DNA of 64,000 nt. Source: Pigmentiphaga sp. H8 (GTDB lineage: Bacteria > Pseudomonadota > Gammaproteobacteria > Burkholderiales > Burkholderiaceae_B). The stretch lies in assembly GCF_003854895.1 (NCBI RefSeq), contig NZ_CP033966.1, positions 5,394,001 to 5,458,000 of the forward strand, given 5' to 3'. The position numbers and the translations under genes were made by a program. The first letter of the stretch is position 1. Every line of letters starts with the position of its first letter. Positions 1 through 8,560 of this stretch are shown here, piece by piece. Under the pieces are notes generated by a model. The model did no database searches. It saw nothing but the letters and a program-made list of their open reading frames with translations, and was not told the DNA's origin.

Positions 1-8
1 CCTCGCGG

Positions 9-794
9 TCAATGATTCATCATGCCGCCGTTGATGTGCAGGGTCTGGCCCGTGATCCAACGGCTGTCGTCGCTCATCAGGAAGCTCGCCACCCCCACCA
101 TGTCGCCGGTATCAGCGGTCCGCGCCAGCGCCTGGGACTTCAGGATGGCCGCCAATTGCTCCTGGGTGAACGTGGCGCGGGGCACTGCGGTCTCGATGAA
201 ACCCGGGGACAAGGAGTTCACGCGGATGTTGTACGCCCCGAGCTCGCGCGACATCGCATTGGTCATGCCAAAGATGCCCCCCTTGCTGGCGACGTAGTGC
301 AGGTATCCCGTCTTGCCCATCCAGGCGGCGTCCGACCCGATGTTGACCAGGCTGGCGCCCGGAGAACGCCGCAGGTGCGGCAGCAAGGCCTTCACCAGCA
401 GCCACGGCCCTTTCACATTGACGGCCATGACGCGGTCCCATTCCTGCTCCTCGATTTCCCAGAACGGTTTCAGGGTCAGGGCGGAGAAAATCGCCGCGTT
501 ATTGATCAGTCCGTCCAGGCGACCGTACTGCTCGCCTATCCAGTCGGCGAAGGCGCCCACGTCGCGGGCGTCGGCCACGTTCATGGCGAACTGGCCGACG
601 GCCAGGCCTTCCGAGGCCAGTCTCCGGACCGCGTCGGCCAATCCCTGCTCGTTGATATCGGTCAGAACGACGGTGGCGCCATCGCGCGCCAGCCGCCTGG
701 CGTAGGCCGTGCCTATGCCCTGGCCGGCGCCGGTCACGACGATGATCTTGCCCGCCAGAACGCCACGGACGGTAGAAGACTGTTCGATGCTCAT
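9..794 (-). CDS. SDR-family NAD(P)-dependent oxidoreductase
   Basis: Classical short-chain dehydrogenase/reductase of 261 residues, a normal full length. The Rossmann glycine motif TGAGQGIG lies at residues 21-28, NNAA follows near residue 97, and the catalytic Ser (in NIGSDAAW) and Tyr/Lys (HYVASKG) are present. It should oxidise or reduce a cytoplasmic alcohol/ketone; the substrate cannot be told. The ATG start is preceded by GAGGAGA at good spacing. It begins 17 bases after the aldehyde dehydrogenase gene on the same strand, so the two probably form one operon oxidising an alcohol to an acid, with the divergent LysR gene as the likely regulator. Confidence 0.9.
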   Translation of the reverse strand: MSIEQSSTVRGVLAGKIIVVTGAGQGIGTAYARRLARDGATVVLTDINEQGLADAVRRLASEGLAVGQFAMNVADARDVGAFADWIGEQYGRLDGLINNAAIFSALTLKPFWEIEEQEWDRVMAVNVKGPWLLVKALLPHLRRSPGASLVNIGSDAAWMGKTGYLHYVASKGGIFGMTNAMSRELGAYNIRVNSLSPGFIETAVPRATFTQEQLAAILKSQALARTADTGDMVGVASFLMSDDSRWITGQTLHINGGMMNH

Positions 795-811
795 GCGGAT
801 TCTCCTCGGGT

Positions 812-2287
812 TCAGGCCATGCGGAAAGGATCGCGGGTCGCCCCCGCCAGCTCGACCCAGATCGACTTGGACTCCAGAAAGTCGTTGATGGAATCCAGGC
901 CGTTCTCCCGCCCCATGCCGCTCGCCCCGAAGCCGCCGAACGGAGCGCTAGGCGCCACCGCCCGGTAGGAATTGATCCACACTGTGCCAGCGCGCAGTCG
1001 GGCCGCCGCGCGATGCGCGCGGCGCACGTCGTTGGTCCATACGGATCCGGCCAGCCCGTACTCCGTATCGTTCGCGATGCGCAGGGCCTCCTCCTCGGTC
1101 TCGAAGGTCTGCGTGCAGAGCACCGGTCCGAACACCTCGTCGCGCGCGATGTGCATGCCGGCCTTCACCCTGGTGAACACGGTGGGTTTGATGAACCATC
1201 CGCCAAGCTCTTCATCGGGGCCGCCGTACACGCACGTGGCGCCCTCGTCGCGGGCAGTCCGAAGATGCGACAGGATGCGCTCGTACTGCGGAGCGTTGGA
1301 GATCGGCCCCAGCTCCGTCGCCTCGTCCTGCGGATCGCCCAGGCGTATGGTCCGGGCCCGCGCCAGCACGCGCTCGATCACGGCGTCGTGGATGTCGCGA
1401 TGGATGACCAGGCGGGAACCCGCCATGCACGTCTGGCCCGCCGCAGCGAAGATGCCGGCAATCACGCCATTGGCGGCCGCTTCGACGTCGGCGTCTTCGA
1501 ACACTACCTGGGGCGACTTCCCCCCCAGTTCCAGTACGACGCCGTTCAGGTTGCCGCCCGCAGCCTGGGCCACCTTGCGCCCGGTCGCCGACGAGCCGGT
1601 GAACAGTACCCGGTCCACCCCGGGATGCGCGGCCAGGTAGGCACCCAGCTCCGGCGAACTTCCCGTCACGGCATTGAATACTCCGGGCGGAAAACCCGCT
1701 TCCTCCAGCAGTCTCCCAAACGCCAGCGTCGAGGCAGGCGCATGTTCGGACGGCTTGACGACGAAGGTGCAGCCGGCCGCCAGCGCGGGCGCCAGCTTGA
1801 ACGCCATCAGCATCAGCGGGGCGTTCCACGGCGTGATCGCCGCCACGACCCCCGCGGGCTCGCGCGTGGTGTAGACGAGAAAGTTGCGCTTGTCCGTCGG
1901 AATGCACCGGCCCTCCAGCTTATCGGCCAGACCGGCGAAGTAACGGAACCACACCGGCAGGTAGCGGAGCTGGAAGATCATTTCGCGGTACAGCTTGCCC
2001 GAGTCCTGGACTTCCGTGCGAGCCAGACTCTCGGCCTGTGTCTCCAGCCTGTCCGCGAGGGCATGCATGAGCCGGGCGCGGTCGAAGCCCGTCATGCCGC
2101 CCCACGGCCCCTGCAACGCCCGCCGCGCCGCGGCCACCGCGGCGTCGACGTCGGCAGTCCCACCGTCCGGAACGCTGGCCCAGGGTTTGCAGGTATAGGG
2201 GTCCAGAGTCTCGAAGCTGCGGCCGGTTCGGGCTTCGACCGCCTTGCCGTCAATCAACATGGGAAAAAAGCGGGTGGACGCATCCAC
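812..2287 (-). CDS. Aldehyde dehydrogenase (NAD(P)+-dependent)
   Basis: ALDH-superfamily enzyme oxidising an aldehyde to a carboxylate. From the chosen GTG start it is 491 residues, typical for the family. The cofactor-binding Lys is in KPSEHAP (about residue 178), the general-base Glu in ELGGKSP (about 253) and the catalytic Cys in GQTCMAG (about 287). The frame stays open to position 2350, but the GTG at 2287 has an excellent Shine-Dalgarno (AGGAGA, 6 bases away) and gives the usual N-terminus, so the upstream 21 residues are probably untranslated. It is transcribed toward the SDR gene and away from the LysR gene. The substrate is unknown. Confidence 0.9.
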   Translation of the reverse strand: MDASTRFFPMLIDGKAVEARTGRSFETLDPYTCKPWASVPDGGTADVDAAVAAARRALQGPWGGMTGFDRARLMHALADRLETQAESLARTEVQDSGKLYREMIFQLRYLPVWFRYFAGLADKLEGRCIPTDKRNFLVYTTREPAGVVAAITPWNAPLMLMAFKLAPALAAGCTFVVKPSEHAPASTLAFGRLLEEAGFPPGVFNAVTGSSPELGAYLAAHPGVDRVLFTGSSATGRKVAQAAGGNLNGVVLELGGKSPQVVFEDADVEAAANGVIAGIFAAAGQTCMAGSRLVIHRDIHDAVIERVLARARTIRLGDPQDEATELGPISNAPQYERILSHLRTARDEGATCVYGGPDEELGGWFIKPTVFTRVKAGMHIARDEVFGPVLCTQTFETEEEALRIANDTEYGLAGSVWTNDVRRAHRAAARLRAGTVWINSYRAVAPSAPFGGFGASGMGRENGLDSINDFLESKSIWVELAGATRDPFRMA

Positions 2288-2293
2288 GGTGTG

Positions 2294-2299
2294 TCTCCT
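2294..2299 (-). promoter_or_regulatory. Ribosome binding site that fixes the aldehyde dehydrogenase start
   Basis: On the minus strand AGGAGA sits 6 bases before GTG at 2287. The longer frame beginning at 2350 has no comparable site, so the GTG is preferred. Confidence 0.65.
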
Positions 2300-2398
2300 G
2301 TACGGGTAGTAGGTACGGTGTCTGGGGCCCCCATCGACCGGAACCGTCACTGTAGAAACACAGCTATTACTTTAGTATTGAATTTTCTGGGCAACCGT

Positions 2399-2415
2399 AT
2401 ATCCTTTGGTTATAT
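2399..2415. promoter_or_regulatory. Candidate LysR operator in the divergent ALDH/LysR spacer
   Basis: The spacer between the GTG at 2287 and the LysR start at 2425 is AT-rich against GC-rich surroundings. It contains the dyad ATAT-N9-ATAT just before the regulator gene. LysR proteins usually bind interrupted dyads of about this size (T-N11-A) near their own promoter, so this is a reasonable operator candidate. The arms are short and AT-only, so chance is possible. Confidence 0.35.
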
Positions 2416-2424
2416 GATCTCGCC

Positions 2425-3405
2425 GTGCCGGTTCCCGCGAACGTCCTCATGAGCAGCCTTCACCCCTTGCTGAACCGGGTCCGCCTGACCCACCTGCGCC
2501 TGCTCGTCGCCATCGCGGACTCCGGCTCGCTGCTGGCCGCTGCCCAGCTGCTGCACATGAGCCAGCCGGCGGCCACCAAGGCCCTCAAGCAGATGGAAGC
2601 GGGGCTGGGAGAAACCCTGGTCACTCGCACGGCGACGGGCAGCGCCCTCACACCGGTGGGACACTTGCTGTGCCACCGGGCCCGGCAGGTGTTGGCCGAA
2701 CTGCGCGATGCCGAGCACGACATCGAGCTGTTCCACGAGGGCCACGTCGGCCAGGTCATCGTCGGATCGCTACCAGTCGCAACGACCTCGCTCGTACCCC
2801 AGGCCGTCTCCCGGCTGAACCAGGATCATCCCGGCATCGCCCTGCGGGTGTTCGAAGGCAGTTCCGAATCGCTGTTCCCCCGCCTCATGCAGGGCGACCT
2901 CGACGTGCTGATCGGCCGCTTCTGGCTGGGCGAACAGTCGGGTCTCGTCAACGAACCGCTGTTCGATTCGGAGTTTCGCATCGCGGCCGGCGCGCACCAT
3001 CCGTTGGCGGCGCACGCCGGCCTCACGCTCGACGACCTGTTGACCTACCCCTGGATTCTTCCCCCGCCGAGCGATCACTTCCGAGTAGCCATCGACGACT
3101 TCTTCCGGTACCGGCGCGTGCGCCCGCCCGCGCACATCGTCGAGACGACCGCCTATGGCGTAGTGCGCGGGCTGCTGCGCACCACGAACATGGTGGTGCT
3201 GCTGCCGGAGGTCACGTTGCGCGACGACGTGCGCGACGGGTTCATTCGCTGGCTTCCGCTCAATCTGGAACTGCGCCTGCCGCCGGTCGGCATCGTCCGG
3301 GTGGCCCAGCGACCGGTGGCGCCCGCCGTGCAGACCTGGCTGCGCTACGTCCGGCAATCGGCCGCCGACCTGCTCACGCCTCCGGCGCCGGGCGCCCCCC
3401 TTTAA
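2425..3405 (+). CDS. LysR-family transcriptional regulator (GbpR/PcaQ-like)
   Basis: A 326-residue LysR protein. The N-terminal winged helix-turn-helix is around residues 18-75 (AIADSGSLLAAAQLLHMSQP and following), and a periplasmic-binding-like effector domain fills the rest. The first-domain wording resembles GbpR/PcaQ-type members. It is divergent from the aldehyde dehydrogenase - SDR operon and probably controls it in response to a pathway metabolite. The start is uncertain: GTG at 2425 and ATG at 2449 are both possible, and neither has a strong ribosome site. Confidence 0.88.
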   Translation: MPVPANVLMSSLHPLLNRVRLTHLRLLVAIADSGSLLAAAQLLHMSQPAATKALKQMEAGLGETLVTRTATGSALTPVGHLLCHRARQVLAELRDAEHDIELFHEGHVGQVIVGSLPVATTSLVPQAVSRLNQDHPGIALRVFEGSSESLFPRLMQGDLDVLIGRFWLGEQSGLVNEPLFDSEFRIAAGAHHPLAAHAGLTLDDLLTYPWILPPPSDHFRVAIDDFFRYRRVRPPAHIVETTAYGVVRGLLRTTNMVVLLPEVTLRDDVRDGFIRWLPLNLELRLPPVGIVRVAQRPVAPAVQTWLRYVRQSAADLLTPPAPGAPL

Positions 3406-3431
3406 GGCGTCCTTAAGCCTGCCTGGCTAGG

Positions 3432-5309
3432 ATGCTCGGGAGTCCCTTCGACCGAGTACAAGCCATGTCCCTCGCCATGCCCCGCCCCGACGCCCCGGCC
3501 GCCGACACCGGCCCGGCGCCCCGCGACATCCGCGGGCAGTTGCGCCTGGGCGCCACGTGGCGGCTGCTCAAGCCCTACTGGGTGTCCGGCGACCGCAGGG
3601 CGGCGCTCGGCATGCTGGCGCTGGTCGTCGGCCTGAACCTGGCCCTGGTGGCCGCCAACGTCTGGCTGACCAACTGGAACCGCGTCTTCTACAACGCCCT
3701 GGAAGCGCGCGACTTCGCGGCCTTCAAGCTGCAACTGGCGCACTTCTGCGTGATCGCGGCGGCGTTCATCGTCATCGCCATCATGAAGCAGTTCTACACC
3801 ATGATGCTGGAGATGCGCTGGCGCACCTGGCTGACCGGCGAATGGCTGCAGCGCTGGACCTCCGGCCAGGCGTACTACCGGGTCGAGCAGGCTCACGGCG
3901 CCGACAACCCGGACCAGCGCCTGGCCGAAGACCTGCGCACCGTGGCCAGCACCAGCCTGACGCTGTCGCTGGGGCTGCTCAATTCGGTGGTGACGCTGCT
4001 GTCCTTCGTCACGCTGCTGTGGACCATATCCGGACCGCTCGTGTTCGCGCTGGGCGGCAGGACCGTTTCCATTCCCGGCTACATGGTGTGGTTCGCCGTG
4101 CTGTATGCCGTCGCGGGATCCTGGCTGACCCACAGGATAGGCAAACCGCTGATCGGCCTGAGCTTCCGCCAGGAACAGACCGAGGCCGACTTCCGCTACG
4201 CCCTGATGCGGCTGCGCGAGAATGCCGAGGGCGTCGCGCTGTACGGCGGCGAACCCGCCGAACGCGCGGGGCTGCGCGGATCCTTCGATCACATCCGCGA
4301 AAACTGGCGCGGGTTGATGATCTACACGCGCCGGCTGGTATTCGTGAACTCCGGCTATGGGCAGGTGGCGATCGTCTTTCCGCTGATCGTGGCCGCGCCG
4401 CATTATTTCTCCGGCGCGATCACGCTGGGCGTCCTGATGCAGATCGCCTCGGCCTTCGGCCAGGTGCAGGGCGCGCTGTCGTGGTTCGTGGACGGCTATG
4501 CCTCGCTGGTGGGCTGGCAGGCCGCCGCCAACCGCCTGCTGGATTTCCAGTCGGCGCTGGGCGCGGCCGAGGCCGAGCAGGCGGCGCGCGACGGCCTGCT
4601 CGGCATCGCGCTGGTCGAACGGGACCGCGCGCCAGCGCTTGGCGCCATCACCGCCGCCGGACTGGTGCTGGCCCTTCCCGGCCGGAACGAACGGCGGCCG
4701 TTGACCGATCCGTTCTCGATGACCGTGCGGCCGGGCGAACGGGTGCTGGTGACCGGTCCATCGGGCGCGGGCAAGAGCGTGCTGTTCCGCGCCATGGCCG
4801 GCATCTGGCCCTACGGCCGCGGCACCATCGAACGCCCCGCCGATGCGCGCACCCTGTTCCTGCCGCAGCGCAGCTACGTCCCCTCCGGCACGCTTGCCGC
4901 CGCGCTCGACTACCCCTCGCCGCCGGGCACCCACGACGACGCTACCCTGGCCGCCCTGCTGCGCGACTGCCGGCTGGAGCGGCTGGCCGGCCTGCTGCAG
5001 CGGCGCGACAACTGGGGGATGCGGCTGTCGCCGGGCGAGCAGCAGCGCCTGGCCTTCGCCCGCGCCATCCTGCAGCAGCCCGACTTCCTGTTCCTGGACG
5101 AGGCGACCTCGGCGCTGGACGAGGAAACCGAGGCCGCCATGTATGCCCTGCTGGTCGAACGCCTGCCGCGCGCGGCCATCGTCAGCATCGCCCACCGCAG
5201 CACGGTCGCGCGCTGGCATGGCCGGCATCTGCGCTACCGGCCGGTGCACGCGGCGGGGGACGAACCGCGCTACCTGCCGGCGGACGAAACGCTGCCGCAG
5301 CCCGCTTAG
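3432..5309 (+). CDS. ABC transporter, fused permease and ATPase (SbmA/BacA/YddA type)
   Basis: Half-transporter of about 625 residues. The N-terminal half is a multi-pass membrane domain of the ABC_membrane_2 kind, for example the hydrophobic stretch near residues 55-75. The C-terminal half is a nucleotide-binding domain with Walker A GPSGAGKS (about 441), signature LSPGEQQR (about 532), Walker B FLFLDEA and a switch His in SIAHRS. Relatives are E. coli YddA, SbmA/BacA and mycobacterial Rv1819c, inner-membrane proteins linked to peptide or cobalamin movement. A shorter start at ATG 3465 is possible. It stands alone and meets the next LysR gene tail to tail with a 4-base overlap. The cargo is unknown. 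Confidence 0.88.
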   Translation: MLGSPFDRVQAMSLAMPRPDAPAADTGPAPRDIRGQLRLGATWRLLKPYWVSGDRRAALGMLALVVGLNLALVAANVWLTNWNRVFYNALEARDFAAFKLQLAHFCVIAAAFIVIAIMKQFYTMMLEMRWRTWLTGEWLQRWTSGQAYYRVEQAHGADNPDQRLAEDLRTVASTSLTLSLGLLNSVVTLLSFVTLLWTISGPLVFALGGRTVSIPGYMVWFAVLYAVAGSWLTHRIGKPLIGLSFRQEQTEADFRYALMRLRENAEGVALYGGEPAERAGLRGSFDHIRENWRGLMIYTRRLVFVNSGYGQVAIVFPLIVAAPHYFSGAITLGVLMQIASAFGQVQGALSWFVDGYASLVGWQAAANRLLDFQSALGAAEAEQAARDGLLGIALVERDRAPALGAITAAGLVLALPGRNERRPLTDPFSMTVRPGERVLVTGPSGAGKSVLFRAMAGIWPYGRGTIERPADARTLFLPQRSYVPSGTLAAALDYPSPPGTHDDATLAALLRDCRLERLAGLLQRRDNWGMRLSPGEQQRLAFARAILQQPDFLFLDEATSALDEETEAAMYALLVERLPRAAIVSIAHRSTVARWHGRHLRYRPVHAAGDEPRYLPADETLPQPA

Positions 5310-6193
5310 GCGGCCGCGTCCCTGGCCTGGGCCGCCACCCGCTCGAACGCCGCCCGCAGCACGGCCAGCGCCGGCTTGTCGACGTCCGCGCGGCGGCAGA
5401 CGAAGGCGATCTGGCGGCGGGGCCCGCCGCGCCCCAGCGACAGTTCGCGGAAGCGGTAGGCCTTGCGCAACGGGTCGTAGGGCTGCGGAATGATGGAGAC
5501 CCCCAGTCCCGCCGAGACCATCGCGATGATGGCGTGGCTGGACAGGAGATCGATGCGGCTCTTCATGCGCGGATGCAGGCGGTGCACGTATTGCGCGGCG
5601 ATGCGGCCGCCGGTGGAGGTCTTGTCGAAGCGTATCCAGTCATGGCCGCGCAGCAGTTGCTCGACCGTGTCGCCCCGCGCGTCGGGCGGCGCCACCAGCA
5701 CCATGGTTTCGTGCATCAGCGTCTGCCAGTGCAGCCGGCTCGATCCGCCCGATTGCGGCCGCACCAGCACCGCGGCGTCGATGGCGCCGTCGCGCAGCTC
5801 GCCCAGCAGCCGCTCCGAGCGGCCCCGGGCCAGGTGCACGTCCAGTTCGGGATAGTCCGATTGCAGCACCTTCATCGCCATGGGCAGCAGCGTGGCCTGG
5901 ATGGAATCGATGGTGCCCAGCGCGACCTTGCCGGACACCCGGGTCTGGCGCCGCGCGCGCAGGGTCTCCAGCGATTCCAGCGTGCCCTGGACCAGCGCCG
6001 CGAGTTCGTGGGCGAACGGCGTGGGGCGCGCCCGGCGCGCCGCGCGGTCGAACAGGGGCTGACCGAAATGCTGCTCCAGGTACTTGATGTGCTGGCTGAC
6101 CGCCCCGGGGGTCAGGTTCACCTCTTCGGCAGCGGCCGCGAAAGTGCCTCGGCGCAGGACGGCGCAAAGGGTCTGCAGGAATTCCAGTTTCAT
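5306..6193 (-). CDS. LysR-family transcriptional regulator
   Basis: A 295-residue LysR protein. The helix-turn-helix is at about residues 15-40 (TFAAAAEEVNLTPGAVSQHI), and the effector domain follows. It is divergent from the Bug - CoA transferase - CitE genes with a 92-base spacer carrying clear dyads, so it is the likely regulator of that cluster. Helix wording (PGAVSQH) resembles GcvA-like members. Its stop overlaps the stop of the convergent ABC transporter gene. Confidence 0.9.
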   Translation of the reverse strand: MKLEFLQTLCAVLRRGTFAAAAEEVNLTPGAVSQHIKYLEQHFGQPLFDRAARRARPTPFAHELAALVQGTLESLETLRARRQTRVSGKVALGTIDSIQATLLPMAMKVLQSDYPELDVHLARGRSERLLGELRDGAIDAAVLVRPQSGGSSRLHWQTLMHETMVLVAPPDARGDTVEQLLRGHDWIRFDKTSTGGRIAAQYVHRLHPRMKSRIDLLSSHAIIAMVSAGLGVSIIPQPYDPLRKAYRFRELSLGRGGPRRQIAFVCRRADVDKPALAVLRAAFERVAAQARDAAA

Positions 6194-6202
6194 TAGATTT
6201 CC

Positions 6203-6241
6203 TAAACTGACGTATCACGAAAAATCGCTTTTCGTAGTTTA
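6203..6241. promoter_or_regulatory. Dyads in the divergent LysR/Bug promoter region
   Basis: A perfect 7-base inverted repeat ACGAAAA / TTTTCGT (6217-6223 and 6229-6235, 5-base spacer) sits inside a second one, TAAACT / AGTTTA (6203-6208 and 6236-6241). This is the right place for binding by the adjacent LysR protein; the two dyads could be recognition and activation sites. Function is inferred from position and symmetry only. Confidence 0.5.
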
Positions 6242-6285
6242 TCGAGTGTCTAGAATCCTCCGGATAATCATGACAGGAGACACCC

Positions 6286-7296
6286 GTGAAGACCGTCCCG
6301 CCCACCCCTGATCTGCCCCTTTTCCGTCCCGGCCGCCGCGCGGCCTGCCTGGCCGCGGCGCTTGCCTGCGCCGGACCGGCGCAGGTGCTGGCCCTGGAAG
6401 CCTTTCCCGCCCGGCCGGTCACGCTGATCGTGCCCAATCCGCCCGGCGGCTCCAACGACGTGTTCGCCCGCGCGATCGGCAAGCGCCTGGGCGACGCGCT
6501 GGGCCAGCCGGTGGTGGTGGACAACAAGGCCGGCGCGGGCGGCAGTGTGGGCGCGGGGCTGGCTGCGCGCGCGCAGCCGGACGGCTACACGCTGCTGTTC
6601 GTGTCGTCCACCTACACCACCAACGCCGCCATCCAGACCGGCCTGCCGTTCGATCCGGTGCACGCGTTCACGCCGGTCGCCATGGTGGCCAAGGGACCGA
6701 TGATCCTGACGGTGAACAACGACCTGCCGGCCAAGACGCCGCAGGAGCTGCTCGCGCTGGCGAAAAGCCAGCCGGGCAAGCTGAACTACGCCAGTTCGGG
6801 GGTGGGCAGCATCAACCACTTCGCCACCCACCAGTATGCCCAGGTGGCGGGCGTGCAGATGACGCACGTCCCGTACAAGGGCATGGCGCCGGCCATCAAC
6901 GACCTGATCGGCGGGCACATCCAGGTGCTGATCGCCAGCGGCCCGTCCATCCTGCCCACCGTGAAGGCGGGCAAGGTGCGCGCGCTGGGCGTAACCAGCG
7001 CCACGCCCTCGGCGGTGGCGCCCGGGCTGGCGCCGCTGGCCGCCACCGGCGCGCCGGGCTACGAGTCGGGACTGTGGTGGGGCATCCTGGCACCCGCGGG
7101 CACGCCGGCCCCGGTCGTGGCTCGCCTGAACACCGAGATCAATCGTATCCTGGGCCAGGACGAGATCAAGGACCTGCTGCTGCGCGAAGGCGCCGAGCCC
7201 GACCCCAAGACGGCGGACGCGTTCGGCGCTCAGCTGCGGGGCGACATCGAGCAATGGCGCCGCATCGCCCAGCAGGCGAACATCAAGGCGGAGTGA
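6286..7296 (+). CDS. Bug/TctC-family periplasmic solute receptor
   Basis: A 336-residue tripartite tricarboxylate receptor of the Bug type: an exported two-lobed protein that binds a small carboxylate in the periplasm. It has an arginine-bearing N-terminus and hydrophobic signal segment ending near VLA at residue 36. The family signature follows: ARPVTLIVPNPPGGSND, VVVDNKAGAGGSVGA, PDGYTLL and HVPYKGMAPAINDL. The start is GTG, with AGGAGA at 6275-6280. No TctA/TctB membrane partner is nearby, the usual situation for Bug genes. It overlaps the CoA transferase by one base, so its ligand is probably that enzyme's substrate, perhaps a C4-C5 dicarboxylate. Confidence 0.92.
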   Translation: MKTVPPTPDLPLFRPGRRAACLAAALACAGPAQVLALEAFPARPVTLIVPNPPGGSNDVFARAIGKRLGDALGQPVVVDNKAGAGGSVGAGLAARAQPDGYTLLFVSSTYTTNAAIQTGLPFDPVHAFTPVAMVAKGPMILTVNNDLPAKTPQELLALAKSQPGKLNYASSGVGSINHFATHQYAQVAGVQMTHVPYKGMAPAINDLIGGHIQVLIASGPSILPTVKAGKVRALGVTSATPSAVAPGLAPLAATGAPGYESGLWWGILAPAGTPAPVVARLNTEINRILGQDEIKDLLLREGAEPDPKTADAFGAQLRGDIEQWRRIAQQANIKAE

Positions 7297-8534
7297 TGGC
7301 ATCGTTGAAGCAACGCGGTTACGAACCCGGCGCGGGCGGCCCGCTGTCGGACGTGCGCATCCTGGACCTGTCGCGGCTGGTGGCGGGCAACACGCTCACC
7401 CAGGTGCTGGCGGACTTCGGCGCCGACGTGGTCAAGGTGGAAAGCCCGGACGGCGACACCCTGCGCGCCTGGCGCACCCAGGACGTGGACACCAACTGGA
7501 AGCTGTACGCGCGCAACAAGAAAAGCCTGGGCCTGGACTTGCGCCAACCCGCGGCGCGCGAACTGCTGCTGGAGTTGGCGGCATCGGCCGCGGTGCTGGT
7601 CGAGAGTTTCAAGCCGGGCGTGCTGGAAGCCATGGGCCTCGCGCCCGACGTGCTGCTGGCGCGCAATCCCCGCCTGGTCGTGGTGCGCATCTCGGGCTGG
7701 GGCCAGACCGGGCCCTATCGCGGCCGGCCCGGCTTCGGCACGCTGGTCGAAGGCATCTCGGGCTTCGCCGCCATGAACGGCTTCGCCGACCGCGAACCGG
7801 TGCTGCCACCCATGTACCTGGCCGACACGGTGGCCGGGCTGTACGGCGTGGCGGGCCTGCTGATCGCGCTGCGCGAGGTCGAGGTCAACGGCGGCCAGGG
7901 GCAGGTGATCGACCTGCCCCTGCTCGACCCGCTGTTCGCGGTGCTCGGCCCGCAAGCCGCCAACTACCGGCTGACCGGACGCATCAAGCCGCGCACCGGC
8001 AGCCGTTCGACCAACTCCGGTCCGCGCAACGCCTATCGCTGCAAGGACGGCCTGTACGTGGGCCTGTCGGCCTCGACCCAGAAGATGGCCGAGCGCCTGT
8101 TCGTTTCCATCGGCCGGCCCGACCTGGCCGCCGATCCCCGCTACCGCACCAACGCCGACCGCGTGCGCCATGCCGAGGAACTCGACGCCATCATCGCCGC
8201 CTTCATCGCCCAGCGCACGCAGGCCGAGAACGTCCGCTTCTTCGAGCAGGCCCAGGTCACCATCGGCCCCATCTACGACATCTCGCAGATCGTCGACGAC
8301 CCGCACTTCCTCGACCGCGAGATCCTGGCCGACTACCCCGATCCCGACATGGGCGCCTTTCCCATGCATCACGTGGTGCCGCGCATGAGCGGCACGCCCG
8401 GCGCGATCCGCACCCCGGCCCCGGCCATCGGCCAGCACAACCGCGAGCTGCTGGCGGGGCTGGGCGTGGACGACGGCCGCTATCGCGAACTGCTGCGGGA
8501 CGGCGCCGTACACCAGGAAAACGAGGACCGCTGA
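7296..8534 (+). CDS. CaiB/BaiF-family (class III) CoA transferase
   Basis: A 412-residue class III CoA transferase, moving CoA between carboxylic acids. The N-terminus VRILDLSRLVAGN and ADFGADVVKVE are family hallmarks. ATG 7296 overlaps the Bug stop (TGATG), showing coupling. Where many members carry the catalytic Asp (YDxxxQA), this one reads GFGTLVEG, so the nucleophile is shifted or belongs to a subfamily with another residue. Together with the CitE-type lyase immediately downstream it suggests activation of a dicarboxylate (mesaconate, itaconate or citramalate type) to a CoA thioester and then C-C cleavage. The exact substrate is inference. Confidence 0.9.
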   Translation: MASLKQRGYEPGAGGPLSDVRILDLSRLVAGNTLTQVLADFGADVVKVESPDGDTLRAWRTQDVDTNWKLYARNKKSLGLDLRQPAARELLLELAASAAVLVESFKPGVLEAMGLAPDVLLARNPRLVVVRISGWGQTGPYRGRPGFGTLVEGISGFAAMNGFADREPVLPPMYLADTVAGLYGVAGLLIALREVEVNGGQGQVIDLPLLDPLFAVLGPQAANYRLTGRIKPRTGSRSTNSGPRNAYRCKDGLYVGLSASTQKMAERLFVSIGRPDLAADPRYRTNADRVRHAEELDAIIAAFIAQRTQAENVRFFEQAQVTIGPIYDISQIVDDPHFLDREILADYPDPDMGAFPMHHVVPRMSGTPGAIRTPAPAIGQHNRELLAGLGVDDGRYRELLRDGAVHQENEDR

Positions 8535-8560
8535 AGGTTCCCACCGCCAAGAGATTTCCC

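Noticed and set aside
3402..3416. TTAAGG-CGT-CCTTAA hairpin at the end of the LysR gene
   Set aside because: Only six pairs with a 3-base loop, overlapping the stop codon and followed by no T-run; too weak to call a terminator.
3557..6196. A very long open frame on the plus strand crossing the ABC transporter and the LysR gene
   Set aside because: It lies in a different frame over two clear genes, one on the opposite strand, and its protein is Arg/Pro/Ala-rich low complexity. GC-rich genomes yield such shadow frames.
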